Below, piece after piece: positions 36,394-44,294 of a DNA stretch of 49,415 nucleotides. Each line of letters opens with the position of its first letter. The stretch's first letter is position 1. The notes under the pieces are model-generated. The model ran no database searches. It was not told the origin of the DNA and saw only the letters and a list, made by a program, of their open reading frames with translations. The translations under genes were made by a program, and so were the position numbers. Origin of the DNA: Planctomycetota bacterium (GTDB taxonomy: Bacteria; Planctomycetota; B15-G4); contig JAJDEQ010000176.1 of assembly GCA_029259695.1 (NCBI GenBank), positions 1 through 49,415 on the forward strand, read 5' to 3'.

Positions 36394-36412
36394 GTGTCCG
36401 GAAAGTGGACAC
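36394..36412 (-). promoter_or_regulatory. Palindromic enhancer site (GTGTCC-N7-GGACAC), copy 2
   Basis: Perfect inverted halves with a 7-bp centre, 69 bp upstream of the sigma-54 promoter at 36310-36324. Its position and symmetry fit an upstream activator sequence. Confidence 0.65.
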
Positions 36413-36430
36413 CCCGTGGCGCAGCCCGGC

Positions 36431-37180
36431 TCACCCCATCTTGGTCAGGGCGAAGGACGTGAGGAAGCCGGCGACGACGATCAGGCCCGCGAGGTCCTGC
36501 CGCACGGCGAACGCTTCGGGGATCATCGTGTCGGTGACCATGGCCAGCATGGCTCCCGCCGCGACGGCCACCGAGGCCGCGATCACGAAGGGCGAGAACG
36601 AGCCGAAGATCGCGAAGCCCGCCATCGCGGCGAACCCGAACAGGACCGCCATGGCGAGCCAGAGTCCGATCACGAAAGCGGTCGAGCGTCCGGCCTTCTT
36701 CATGCCGGCGGAGCTCGAGAGCCCTTCGGGGAAGTTGGAGATGATCACCGCCGCGACCATGGCCACGCTCACCGAGCCACCGCCGAGGATCCCCAGCCCG
36801 ATCACGATCGACTCCGGGATGCCGTCGAGCAGCGCGCCCACGGCGATCGCCGAGCCGCTGCCGCCCTGCTCGGCTTCCGTCGGTTGGTCGGCGAAGCGCT
36901 TGCGCTTGTGCGCGCCCCAGCGCGCGAGCAGACGGTTCGCGGCGGTGTAGACGAGCGCTCCGGACACGAATCCGATCGAGGTGGGCAGCAGCCCCGCCTT
37001 CTGGAAGGCCTCGTCCATCAATTCGAAGGCGATGGCCGACAGCAGCACGCCCGCCCCGAAGGCCATGATCCCCGCGATGCGCCCGTCCGACAGGCGACAG
37101 AAGAACCCGACGCAGGCACCCACCACGAGCGCGGCGCCGGAGACGAAACCCCACAGGCCGGCGGTCCACAGATCAGACAT
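36431..37180 (-). CDS. ZIP-family metal transporter
   Basis: A 249-residue membrane protein with about eight hydrophobic segments. The metal-path motifs lie in helices 4 and 5: GALLDGIPESIVIG (usual H-x-x-P-E, here D-G-I-P-E) and ISNFPEGLSSS. ZIP proteins move Zn2+, Fe2+ or related cations into the cytoplasm; the bacterial branch with this small size is often annotated as a zinc permease. A charged loop (RWGAHKRKRFADQ) lies between helices 3 and 4. ATG 37180 is 7 bp after a TAGGCT box with no Shine-Dalgarno. It is divergent from the marR gene. Confidence 0.87.
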   Translation of the reverse strand: MSDLWTAGLWGFVSGAALVVGACVGFFCRLSDGRIAGIMAFGAGVLLSAIAFELMDEAFQKAGLLPTSIGFVSGALVYTAANRLLARWGAHKRKRFADQPTEAEQGGSGSAIAVGALLDGIPESIVIGLGILGGGSVSVAMVAAVIISNFPEGLSSSAGMKKAGRSTAFVIGLWLAMAVLFGFAAMAGFAIFGSFSPFVIAASVAVAAGAMLAMVTDTMIPEAFAVRQDLAGLIVVAGFLTSFALTKMG

Positions 37181-37187
37181 GGAGGGC

Positions 37188-37193
37188 AGCCTA
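37188..37193 (-). promoter_or_regulatory. Putative leaderless -10 box of the ZIP gene
   Basis: Minus-strand TAGGCT, 7 bp before ATG 37180. The gap GCCCTCC has no Shine-Dalgarno. Confidence 0.5.
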
Positions 37194-37356
37194 GCAGCCC
37201 GCCCGGCGTTGATCCTCGCTCGATCAGGGAGTTGTTGGCCCAACGCGCGTGCTGCCGCCTGTTCCGTGACGCCTGCGATGGGCTCGACGCGGGCAGTCAG
37301 GCAGATTGGCGCAGCCGGGTGGCGCATCAGATTCCCTGTTGACCCTCGCTTGGCGT

Positions 37357-37372
37357 TGTTGTATATACAACA
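37357..37372. promoter_or_regulatory. MarR operator upstream of the marR gene
   Basis: TGTTGTATATACAACA is a perfect 16-bp palindrome 28 bp before the marR start. Its core GTTGTA-N2-TACAAC recurs at 37874, indicating autoregulation. Confidence 0.75.
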
Positions 37373-37400
37373 GGCACAGGGCCGGAGCCGAGAGACAGGA

Positions 37401-37847
37401 ATGAAGCCCAGGACAGCCGAAGCCGCCGCCAGGACGATCGCCGGGGAATGCCTGGTGGTGCGCACGCGCGTCCTCAACCGGGTCATCACCGGCCTGTACG
37501 AGGAGGAGTTGCGCCCGCTCGGCGTGACGAGCGCCCAGATCAACATCCTGGTGGCGGTGATCGAGTCCGGCGAGCCCACGGCAGGGGAGATCTGCAGGCT
37601 CCTGTCCCTCGAGAAGTCCACCCTCAGCCGCAACCTGGAGCGGATGGAGGAGCGCGGCTGGATCCGTCGGCGGCGTGGTGACGATCCGCGGTCCCGGCAC
37701 CTCGCGTTGACCGCCAAGGGGCGACGACTCGTCGTCGACGCGACGCCCGCCTGGCGCCGGGCCCAGGACCGCGCCGAAGAACTGCTGGGGCCGGCGGGTG
37801 CGGCCGCCGTGTTCCGTGCCGGCGACCGGCTGTTGAGGTCGAGCTGA
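37401..37847 (+). CDS. MarR-family transcriptional regulator
   Basis: A 148-residue dimeric winged-helix repressor. N-terminal dimerisation helix (~15-45), recognition region in EICRLLSLEKSTLSRNLERM and the wing RRGDDPRSRHLALTAKGR (the D-x-R core of MarR proteins) are all present. It probably binds GTTGTA-N2-TACAAC sites at its own promoter and at the promoter of the following membrane gene. The inducer is unknown. ATG 37401 directly follows AGACAGGA. An intrinsic terminator overlaps its 3' end, so the downstream gene has its own promoter. Confidence 0.9.
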   Translation: MKPRTAEAAARTIAGECLVVRTRVLNRVITGLYEEELRPLGVTSAQINILVAVIESGEPTAGEICRLLSLEKSTLSRNLERMEERGWIRRRRGDDPRSRHLALTAKGRRLVVDATPAWRRAQDRAEELLGPAGAAAVFRAGDRLLRSS

Positions 37848-37864
37848 GCCGGTCCGTTTTTTTT
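37824..37864 (+). terminator. Intrinsic terminator after marR
   Basis: A 7-bp stem GACCGGC/GCCGGTC (37824-37830 and 37848-37854), a 17-nt loop containing the marR stop, then CG and eight T (37857-37864). A T8 run is striking in DNA this GC-rich. Confidence 0.75.
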
Positions 37865-37873
37865 GCCCATATG

Positions 37874-37887
37874 GTTGTATCTACAAC
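37874..37887. promoter_or_regulatory. MarR operator upstream of the membrane protein gene
   Basis: GTTGTATCTACAAC has the same half-sites and 2-bp centre as the operator at 37357. It is 24 bp before ATG 37912. Confidence 0.72.
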
Positions 37888-37911
37888 ACAAGCGACAGGA
37901 GAAAGAGACCC

Positions 37912-38377
37912 ATGGACACTCCGGCCATCTTCGGCATGCAGTTCCTGTTGAGCCTGCTCGCGTGGGGCGTGGTCGTCGGGCTCGTGCTGAACGTCTGGTT
38001 GGCTCGCAAGCCCGCGCACGAGGCCCTGCTCCTGCTGAGCCTGCCACACGCCTTTCGCCACATCGGGATGGTCTTCCTCGTCCCCGGCGTGGTCGATCAA
38101 CCGCTGCCCACGGGATTCGCCATCCCTGCCGCCTACGGCGATCTGGCCGCGGGGCGTGCTCGCACTGCTGGCGATCGTCGCGCTCCGATCCCGGTGGCGG
38201 GCGGCGCCGGCCCTGACCTGGGTGTTCAACATCGTCGGCAGCGTCGATCTCGTGAACGCCCTCCGACACACCGACGTGGCGCCCTTGTTCGGCGCGGCCT
38301 GGTACATCCCCACGATGCTCGTGCCGCTGTTGCTGGTGACGCACTTCATGATCTTCCGGCGGTTGCTCGCGCCGTGA
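37912..38377 (+). pseudogene. Frameshifted small membrane protein of the MarR regulon
   Basis: ATG 37912 (GGAGAAAGAG upstream) opens a hydrophobic protein (MQFLLSLLAWGVVVGLVLNVWL). Around 38151-38154 a GGGG run shifts the frame; coding then continues as VLALLAIVALRSRW to a TGA at 38375, ending LLLVTHFMIFRRLLAP. Removing one G restores a 154-residue, roughly four-helix membrane protein. I do not recognise the family. It may be a genuine null allele, a phase-variable tract or a sequencing error. A MarR operator overlaps its promoter, so it is the likely regulatory target. Confidence 0.75.
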
Positions 38378-38411
38378 GTCCCGAGCCGGTTACGCTGGTT
38401 CCCCAGGAGCC

Positions 38412-38963
38412 ATGGCAGCCACGACACCATCCGACACCGCGGCGACCGCCGCCACCCATGTCGCTCCCGAACAGGCTCGGGAGCTGCTGTCGGGATCCGC
38501 GCCGTGCTGCGTGCTGGACGTGCGCTCGGGGCTGGAGTTCGAGACCGAGCACGTGCCCGACTCGACGCACGTGCCGCTGGACCAACTCGAGCGTCGGCTC
38601 GACGAGGTCCGCGCCCGGGACGGCGAGTTGTTGCTGATGTGTCGCACGGGGATCCGGGCCGAGCGCGCTCGCGGCGTCCTCGCGGCCCACGGTCTGACCG
38701 TCGCGCGCGTGGTGCGGGGCGGGATCGAGGCCTGGCGTGCCGCCGGCTGCGAGACCGTGCGCGGGGAGCCCGGCATGTCGTTGGAGCGACAGGTGCGCAT
38801 CGCGGCGGGATCCCTGGGCCTCGCCGGCGTGGTGCTGGGGTTCGCCGTCCACCCGGGCTTCTTCGCGCTGAGCGGCTTCGTGTCGGCGGGACTGATCTTC
38901 GCCGGCATCACCGACTGGTGCGGCATGGGTCTGCTGCTTGCTCGCATGCCTTGGAACCGCTGA
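38412..38963 (+). CDS. Membrane-linked rhodanese
   Basis: A 183-residue protein. The rhodanese domain (~15-120) has the HVPLDQL substrate-side segment and active-site loop CRTGIRA with catalytic Cys77. Two transmembrane helices follow (~135-180: AGSLGLAGVVLGFAVHPGFFAL, then FVSAGLIFAGITDWCGMGLLL), as in YgaP/DUF2892 proteins. It should transfer sulfane sulfur to a thiol acceptor at the inner membrane. ATG 38412 has AGGAG upstream, and TACGCT (38391-38396) may be its -10 box. It follows the frameshifted MarR-controlled gene by 34 bp. Confidence 0.88.
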   Translation: MAATTPSDTAATAATHVAPEQARELLSGSAPCCVLDVRSGLEFETEHVPDSTHVPLDQLERRLDEVRARDGELLLMCRTGIRAERARGVLAAHGLTVARVVRGGIEAWRAAGCETVRGEPGMSLERQVRIAAGSLGLAGVVLGFAVHPGFFALSGFVSAGLIFAGITDWCGMGLLLARMPWNR

Positions 38964-38970
38964 CGCGGCG

Positions 38971-38990
38971 CCTACGAACGAGGGCGTAGG
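38971..38990 (+). terminator. Stem-loop after the rhodanese gene
   Basis: CCTACG (38971-38976) and CGTAGG (38985-38990) form a 6-bp stem with an 8-nt loop, 7 bp past the stop codon at 38961-38963. There is no T run, so termination is only possible. Confidence 0.35.
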
Positions 38991-39130
38991 AGGGCGGGGC
39001 GGGTGCCGGGCGCGGGCACCGCCGTCTGCTCATAGAGTGGCGTTGGCGGCGCGGCGCGCGCACGCCTCGTGACCAGGCCGTATGCCGGGTCGCGGTCGAT
39101 CCCGGAGCAGCGAACGAGGACAATCTGGAC

Positions 39131-40240
39131 ATGACAGCCACCTCGGTCCTGGCCGCCGAGCACCTCGACCGCCTGTTCCAGGCGCTCGCCCGGCGCGAGT
39201 ACACGTGCGTCGGCCCGACGGTCCGGGACGGGGCGATCGTCTACGACCGGATCGAGGGGGCGGCCGACCTGCCGCGAGGCTTCACCGACACGCAGGCGCC
39301 CGGCGAGTACCGACTCGAGCGGCGCGACGACGACGCCTGCTTCGCCTACGTCGTCGGTCCGCACTCGTGGAAGAAGTACCTGTTCCCGCCGGAGCGTCGC
39401 CTGTGGCGTCTGCGGCGGAGCGACGGGAGCATCGAACGCGTCGACGCCGACGAGCCGCCCCCGCGGTACGCGTTCATCGGCGTGCGGGCCTGCGAGATCG
39501 CGGCCTTGCTGATCCAGGACCGGGTGTTCACCGGCGGGCCCCACAGCGACACGTACTACGGGCGTGCCCGCGAGGACGCGTTTGTCGTCGCCGTGTCCTG
39601 CACCGAGTCAGCGCCGACCTGCTTCTGCTCCTCGATGGGGACCGGCCCCGCGGTGACGGGGGACTGCGACCTGGCGCTCACCGAACTCGTCGGCGAGCAG
39701 CACGTCTTCCTGGTGGAGGCGCACTCCCCGGCCGGCCGGGAGCTGGTCGACGAACTCGATCTGCAACCCGCGGCGACGGAGCAGGAGCACGCGGCGCGCG
39801 CCGCGGTCGGGGCGGCGGCGCAGCAGGAGCGGGCGCTCGACCCGGAGGGGCTCCCGGAACTCATGGGCAAGAGCCTCGAGAGTCCCCGCTGGGACGAGAT
39901 CGCCGAGCGCTGTCTGGCCTGCGCCAACTGCACCCTCGTCTGCCCCACCTGCTTCTGCAGCGACGTCGAGGACATCTCCGATCTCACCGGCGAACACGCC
40001 GAACGCTGGCGGCGCTGGGACTCGTGCTTCAACCCCGGCTTCAGCTACCTGCACGGGGGCGACGTGCGCCGGGCGACCGCCGCGAAGTACCGCCAGTGGC
40101 TGACCCACAAGCTCGGCACGTGGGTCGAGCAGTTCGACACGTCGGGCTGCGTGGGTTGCGGGCGCTGCATCACCTGGTGCCCGGTGGGCATCGACATCAC
40201 CGCGGAAGTGCCCAAGCTGGCGAAGGGAGAGGCCTCATGA
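39131..40240 (+). CDS. hydB: Group 3b hydrogenase beta subunit, 4Fe-4S protein
   Basis: A 369-residue iron-sulfur protein of the sulfhydrogenase beta family. Two ferredoxin-like clusters lie at the C-terminus: C261-L-A-C264-A-N-C267-T-L-V-C271 and C340-V-G-C343-G-R-C346-I-T-W-C350. Further cysteines ([13 protein letters not shown] and PTCFCS) match the family. It passes electrons between the small subunit HydD and the flavoprotein HydG, so the cytoplasmic enzyme can couple H2 to NAD(P) or reduce sulfur. First gene of the operon; its stop overlaps the next start (ATGA). Confidence 0.92.
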   Translation: MTATSVLAAEHLDRLFQALARREYTCVGPTVRDGAIVYDRIEGAADLPRGFTDTQAPGEYRLERRDDDACFAYVVGPHSWKKYLFPPERRLWRLRRSDGSIERVDADEPPPRYAFIGVRACEIAALLIQDRVFTGGPHSDTYYGRAREDAFVVAVSCTESAPTCFCSSMGTGPAVTGDCDLALTELVGEQHVFLVEAHSPAGRELVDELDLQPAATEQEHAARAAVGAAAQQERALDPEGLPELMGKSLESPRWDEIAERCLACANCTLVCPTCFCSDVEDISDLTGEHAERWRRWDSCFNPGFSYLHGGDVRRATAAKYRQWLTHKLGTWVEQFDTSGCVGCGRCITWCPVGIDITAEVPKLAKGEAS

Positions 40241-40698
40241 AGGACATCGGACAGATGGTCGCCGAGCACCCGTTCTTCGAGGGGCTGGCCGCCGAGCACG
40301 CGACTCTCATCGCCGGTTGCGGCGGGCTGGCGGTCTACGACCCCGGCGCGTATCTGGCCCGGGCGGGAAGCCCGGCCGAGCACTTCTTCCTGATCCGGCA
40401 CGGCAAGGTGGCCCTCGAGGTCCGGCCCCCGGGGCAGGACACGTTCATCCTCGACAGCGTGTCGGCGGGCGAGATGATGGGCTGGGCCTGGCTCTACGAA
40501 CCCTACGTCTGGCAGTTCGACGCGCGGGCCATGGACCTCGTGCGCGTGATCGAGTTCGACGGGGCCTGCCTGCGCGGCAAGTGCGAGGCCGATCCGGCCC
40601 TGGGCTACGACCTGATGAAGCGCTTCGCCCGCGTGATGGTGCAACGCTTCGTCGACACCCGGCTGCAACTCATGGACGTGTATGGCAGTCGGGACTGA
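40237..40698 (+). CDS. Cyclic-nucleotide-binding-like protein inside the hydrogenase operon
   Basis: A 153-residue protein consisting of one cNMP-binding beta-barrel (~15-125: [28 protein letters not shown]) with a short helical tail and no helix-turn-helix. It is therefore not a DNA-binding Crp/Fnr protein by itself. The phosphate-binding cassette begins [12 protein letters not shown] but lacks the usual Arg-(T/S)-Ala, so the ligand may not be cAMP. It overlaps hydB by 4 bp and hydG by 17 bp, so it is made together with the enzyme and may gate or assemble it. Role inferred. Confidence 0.85.
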   Translation: MKDIGQMVAEHPFFEGLAAEHATLIAGCGGLAVYDPGAYLARAGSPAEHFFLIRHGKVALEVRPPGQDTFILDSVSAGEMMGWAWLYEPYVWQFDARAMDLVRVIEFDGACLRGKCEADPALGYDLMKRFARVMVQRFVDTRLQLMDVYGSRD

Positions 40699-41536
40699 GC
40701 GCGCGGCGGCGAGCGCCGACGATGTCTGGGTCCCGCGCCCGTGGGTCGTGCGCAGCGCGACGCGGGAGATCGGGGACACGGTCACGCTCGAGATCGAGCC
40801 GCGGGATGCGTCCGCCGCGCGGCCCGTCGCACCCGGCCAGTTCATGATGCTGTACATCTTCGGCGTCGGCGAGGTGCCGATCTCGGTCTCGGGCACCGGG
40901 CCCACCAGCGGGCTGCTGCACACCGTGCGCGACGTGGGCGCGGTGACCCATGCCCTGTGCAACCTGGGCGTCGGCGACGTGCTCGGCGCGCGCGGGCCCT
41001 TCGGCAGCGCCTGGCCGATCGACGAGCACAAGGGCTGTGACGTCGTGATCGCCGCCGGCGGCATCGGCCTGGCGCCCCTGCGCCCCGTGGTCAGGCACGT
41101 CCTCGAGCGGCGCGGCGAGTACGACGACGTGGTGGTGCTCTACGGCTCGCGCCAGCCGGACCAGCTGCTCTACACCCCCGAGTTCGAGCGCTGGCGTGCG
41201 GCCGGGATCCAGGTCGAGGTCACCGTGGACCACGCGGACCAGACCTGGGACGGTCACATCGGCGTGGTGCCCACGCTCGTGCGCCACGCCCGTTTCCAGG
41301 TGGACGAGGCGGCGGCCTTTCTGTGCGGCCCGGAGGTGATGATGCGCTTCATGGCACAAGAGCTGGTCGACCGCGGTGTGGTGCCCGAGCGCATCCATCT
41401 CTCTCTCGAGCGGAACATGAAGTGCGCCGTGGGCATGTGCGGTCGGTGTCAGCTCGGTCCCGAGTTCCTCTGCCTCGACGGCCCGGTGTTCCCCTGGACC
41501 CGGGTCGAGCGGCTCATGGCGGTGCCCGAGCTGTGA
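40682..41536 (+). CDS. hydG: Group 3b hydrogenase gamma subunit, FAD/NAD(P)-binding
   Basis: A 284-residue ferredoxin-NADP reductase-fold protein. The FAD site is [20 protein letters not shown], the NAD(P) site is [13 protein letters not shown], and [13 protein letters not shown] and [13 protein letters not shown] follow. A C-terminal [2Fe-2S] ligand set is C248-x4-C253-x2-C256-x7-C264. It exchanges electrons between the Fe-S chain and NADP(H) or NAD(H). ATG 40682 overlaps the preceding gene; its stop overlaps the hydD GTG (GTGA). Confidence 0.92.
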   Translation: MAVGTERAAASADDVWVPRPWVVRSATREIGDTVTLEIEPRDASAARPVAPGQFMMLYIFGVGEVPISVSGTGPTSGLLHTVRDVGAVTHALCNLGVGDVLGARGPFGSAWPIDEHKGCDVVIAAGGIGLAPLRPVVRHVLERRGEYDDVVVLYGSRQPDQLLYTPEFERWRAAGIQVEVTVDHADQTWDGHIGVVPTLVRHARFQVDEAAAFLCGPEVMMRFMAQELVDRGVVPERIHLSLERNMKCAVGMCGRCQLGPEFLCLDGPVFPWTRVERLMAVPEL

Positions 41537-42306
41537 GCGACAAGCCGAAACTCGCCGTGTGGAAGTTCGCGTCCTGTGACGGCTGCCAGCTCAGCCTGCT
41601 CGACTGCGAGGACGAGCTGCTGACCGTGGCCGGCGAGGTCGAGCTGGCCATGTTCCTCGAGGCGTCGAGCGCCCGGGTCGAGGGCCCGTACGACCTGTCG
41701 CTCGTCGAGGGCTCGATCACGACGCCCCACGACGCGGAGCGCATCCGCGCGGTGCGCGAACAGTCCCGGGCGCTCGTGACGATCGGTGCCTGCGCCACGG
41801 CGGGCGGCATCCAGGCCCTGCGGAACTTCCAGGACGTCGAGGAGTTCACCCGGGCCGTGTACGCCCACCCCGAGTACATCCGCACGCTCGCCCGCTCCAC
41901 GCCCATCGCCGATCACGTCAAGGTGGATTTCGAGCTGCGCGGCTGCCCGATCGACAAGGGCCAGTTGCTCGAGGTCCTGAGCGCGTTCCTGCACCGGCGC
42001 AAGCCCCGCATCCCGACCTTCAGCGTCTGCGTCGAGTGCAAGCGGCGGGGGATCGTGTGCGTCACCGTCGCCCGCGGCGAGCCCTGCCTCGGCCCGGTGA
42101 CCCACGCGGGCTGCGGCGCGATCTGCCCGGCCTTCGACCGGGGCTGCTACGGTTGCTTCGGTCCCGCGGCGAGCACGAACACCCCGTCCCTCGCCGATCA
42201 TTGGAAGAAGCACTTGGGCGTCCCGGACGACGAGCTGGGCCGGGCCTTCCTCTCCTTCAACGCCTGGGCGCCGGACTTCCGTGCGGAGGGCGAACGCCAT
42301 GGCTGA
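41533..42306 (+). CDS. hydD: Group 3b [NiFe] hydrogenase small subunit
   Basis: A 257-residue small subunit without a Tat signal, as expected for a cytoplasmic group 3 enzyme. The proximal cluster begins with C15-D-G-C18 near the N-terminus, and [14 protein letters not shown] and [10 protein letters not shown] are typical. The distal and medial clusters are in [26 protein letters not shown] and GCYGCFG. GTG 41533 overlaps the hydG stop; the end overlaps hydA by 8 bp. It relays electrons from the NiFe site to HydB. Confidence 0.93.
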   Translation: MSDKPKLAVWKFASCDGCQLSLLDCEDELLTVAGEVELAMFLEASSARVEGPYDLSLVEGSITTPHDAERIRAVREQSRALVTIGACATAGGIQALRNFQDVEEFTRAVYAHPEYIRTLARSTPIADHVKVDFELRGCPIDKGQLLEVLSAFLHRRKPRIPTFSVCVECKRRGIVCVTVARGEPCLGPVTHAGCGAICPAFDRGCYGCFGPAASTNTPSLADHWKKHLGVPDDELGRAFLSFNAWAPDFRAEGERHG

Positions 42307-43591
42307 GAGCCGGTCCATCAAGGTCGACTACCTGGCGCGGGTCGAAGGGGAAGGCGCGCTCGACGTGCGTATCGAGGACGGGCGCGTCACGGACGTGCGC
42401 CTGGAGATCTTCGAGCCGCCGCGCTTCTTCGAGGCGTTCCTGCGCGGCCGCCGGTCCGCCGAGGCGCCCGACATCACGGCCCGCATCTGCGGCATCTGCC
42501 CGGTCGCGTACCAGATGAGCGCGGTGCACGCGCTCGAGGACGCCGCCGGCGTGCAGGTCGACGGCCCGCTGCGCCGCCTGCGCCGGCTGCTCTACTGCGG
42601 CGAGTGGATCGAGAGCCACACGCTCCACGTCTACATGCTCCACGCGCCCGACTTCCTCGGGAAGCACAGCGTGATCGAGATGGCCAAGGAGCAGCCCGAG
42701 CTCGTGGAGCGCGGTCTGCGGCTCAAGAAGGCCGGCAACGCGATCGTCGCGCTGCTCGGCGGCCGGGAGATCCACCCCGTCAACGTGCGCGTCGGCGGCT
42801 TCTACAAGATCCCCGGGGACCGCGAGCTGTCGCAGCTCGCGCGTCAGCTCGAGACGGCGCTCGACGACGCGCTGGCCACGGTCGAGTGGGTCGCCGCGTT
42901 CGACTTCCCCGACTTCGAAGTGGACTACGAGTTCGTGGCGCTGCGTCACCCGGACGAGTACCCGTTCAACGAGGGGCGCATCGTGAGCAGCCGCGGGCTC
43001 GACATCGACGCGCGGGAGTTCCACGAGCACTTCGAGGAGGTCCACGTCGAGCGCTCGAACGCGCTGCACTGCAGGCTGAAGCAGCGCGGGCACTACAAGG
43101 TGGGACCCCTCGCGCGCTACCACCTCAACCACGGGCTGCTCTCCCCGCGTGCGCAGCAGGCAGCGCGCGTCGCGGGGCTCGGGGACAGTTGCCGCAACCC
43201 GTTCCGGAGCATCGTCGTGCGGGCCGTCGAGGTCGTCCACGCGTGCGAGGAGGCGCTGGCGATCCTGGCGGACTTCGAGCGCCCCGAACGGCCATTCGTG
43301 GACGTCCCCGCCGGCGCGGCCACCGGCTACGCGGCGACCGAGGCTCCCCGCGGCCTGCTGCACCACACCTACCGGATCGACGCGGCGGGGCTGATCGAGC
43401 ACGCCCAGATCATCCCGCCCACGTCCCAGAACCAGGGCACGATCGAGGACGACCTGCGGCAGTTCATCGCACCGCGCTTGGATCTCGCGGACGACGACCT
43501 GCGCTGGCAGTGTGAGCAGGCGATCCGCAACTACGACCCCTGCATCTCCTGCGCCACGCACTTCCTCAAGCTGACGGTGGACCGGCGGTGA
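42299..43591 (+). CDS. hydA: Group 3b [NiFe] hydrogenase large subunit
   Basis: A 430-residue catalytic subunit. The NiFe ligands are in R62-I-C64-G-I-C67 (L1) and D413-P-C415-I-S-C418-A-T-H421 (L2). A 9-residue C-terminal peptide after His421 should be removed by the protease encoded next. [10 protein letters not shown] at the N-terminus is conserved. It catalyses reversible H2 oxidation in the cytoplasm. ATG 42299 has GGAGG upstream; ATG-like 42281 is an alternative. The stop overlaps the protease GTG. Confidence 0.95.
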   Translation: MAESRSIKVDYLARVEGEGALDVRIEDGRVTDVRLEIFEPPRFFEAFLRGRRSAEAPDITARICGICPVAYQMSAVHALEDAAGVQVDGPLRRLRRLLYCGEWIESHTLHVYMLHAPDFLGKHSVIEMAKEQPELVERGLRLKKAGNAIVALLGGREIHPVNVRVGGFYKIPGDRELSQLARQLETALDDALATVEWVAAFDFPDFEVDYEFVALRHPDEYPFNEGRIVSSRGLDIDAREFHEHFEEVHVERSNALHCRLKQRGHYKVGPLARYHLNHGLLSPRAQQAARVAGLGDSCRNPFRSIVVRAVEVVHACEEALAILADFERPERPFVDVPAGAATGYAATEAPRGLLHHTYRIDAAGLIEHAQIIPPTSQNQGTIEDDLRQFIAPRLDLADDDLRWQCEQAIRNYDPCISCATHFLKLTVDRR

Positions 43592-44052
43592 GCGCGCTCG
43601 TGATCGGCATCGGCAACCCCGACCGGGGCGACGACGCCGCCGGCGTGCGCGTGGTGGAGCGCCTGCGGAGCCTGGCGCCGCCGGGCGTGCGGCTCGAGAC
43701 CGTGGGCGGCGACCTGCTCACCCTGCTCGACCTGTGGGCCGGAGCGGAGTCCGTCGTGCTCGTGGACGCCATGGTGTCCGGCGCCGAGGCGGGCAGCGTG
43801 CGCCGTCTGGACGCGTCGGACCGCGGGCTCCGGGAGCAGCTCGGCACGTTCGTCTCCAGCCACGCCTTCGGTCTCGGGGACGCGATCGAGCTGGCGCGGA
43901 ACCTGGGCCGGCTCCCCGAGCGGCTCGTGGTCTACGGTGTGGAAGCCGACCAGATCGGACCCGGCGCGCCGTTGAGCGACGCCGTCGCCCGGGCGATCCC
44001 CGTGGTGGCCGAGGAGATCCTGGAGGAGTGCCGATGCACGAGGCTTCGCTGA
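43588..44052 (+). CDS. Hydrogenase maturation endopeptidase
   Basis: A 154-residue HyaD/HycI-family protease. [15 protein letters not shown] at the N-terminus carries the first nickel-sensing acid (D15/D16), VLVDAM holds D60, and SSHAFGL holds H92. It checks nickel in the immature large subunit and cuts the C-terminal peptide after the L2 histidine. GTG 43588 overlaps the hydA stop; the 3' end overlaps hypA by 19 bp. Confidence 0.92.
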   Translation: MSALVIGIGNPDRGDDAAGVRVVERLRSLAPPGVRLETVGGDLLTLLDLWAGAESVVLVDAMVSGAEAGSVRRLDASDRGLREQLGTFVSSHAFGLGDAIELARNLGRLPERLVVYGVEADQIGPGAPLSDAVARAIPVVAEEILEECRCTRLR

Positions 44053-44294
44053 TGCGCGGGCTGCTGCGCAAGGTGTTGGAGATCGCGGCGGAGCAGGACG
44101 CACGCCGGGTCGTGGCCCTCGAGGTGCGCCTCGGCGCCCTGTCGCACATGTCGGCGGCGCACTTCCAGGAGCACTTCGACGTGGCCGCCGCCGGCACCAT
44201 CGCCGCGGGGGCGCGCATCGACGCCGTCGAGGAGACCGACCTGAGCTCGCCCACCGCGGTGGACGTCGTGCTCGAGAGCGTGGAGGTGGTGTGA
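44034..44294 (+). CDS. hypA: HypA-like nickel insertion protein lacking the zinc domain
   Basis: An 86-residue protein. The nickel-binding N-terminus M-H-E is intact ([11 protein letters not shown]), and VVALEVRLGALSHMS is the typical first domain. Canonical HypA is about 113 residues with a zinc ribbon of two CxxC pairs; here there is no cysteine at all, and the chain goes straight from IDAVEETDL to the closing strand VDVVLESVEVV. The protein may still hand over nickel but cannot use the Zn site for regulation or standard HypB docking. No hypB is found in the window. It overlaps both neighbours. Confidence 0.85.
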   Translation: MHEASLMRGLLRKVLEIAAEQDARRVVALEVRLGALSHMSAAHFQEHFDVAAAGTIAAGARIDAVEETDLSSPTAVDVVLESVEVV

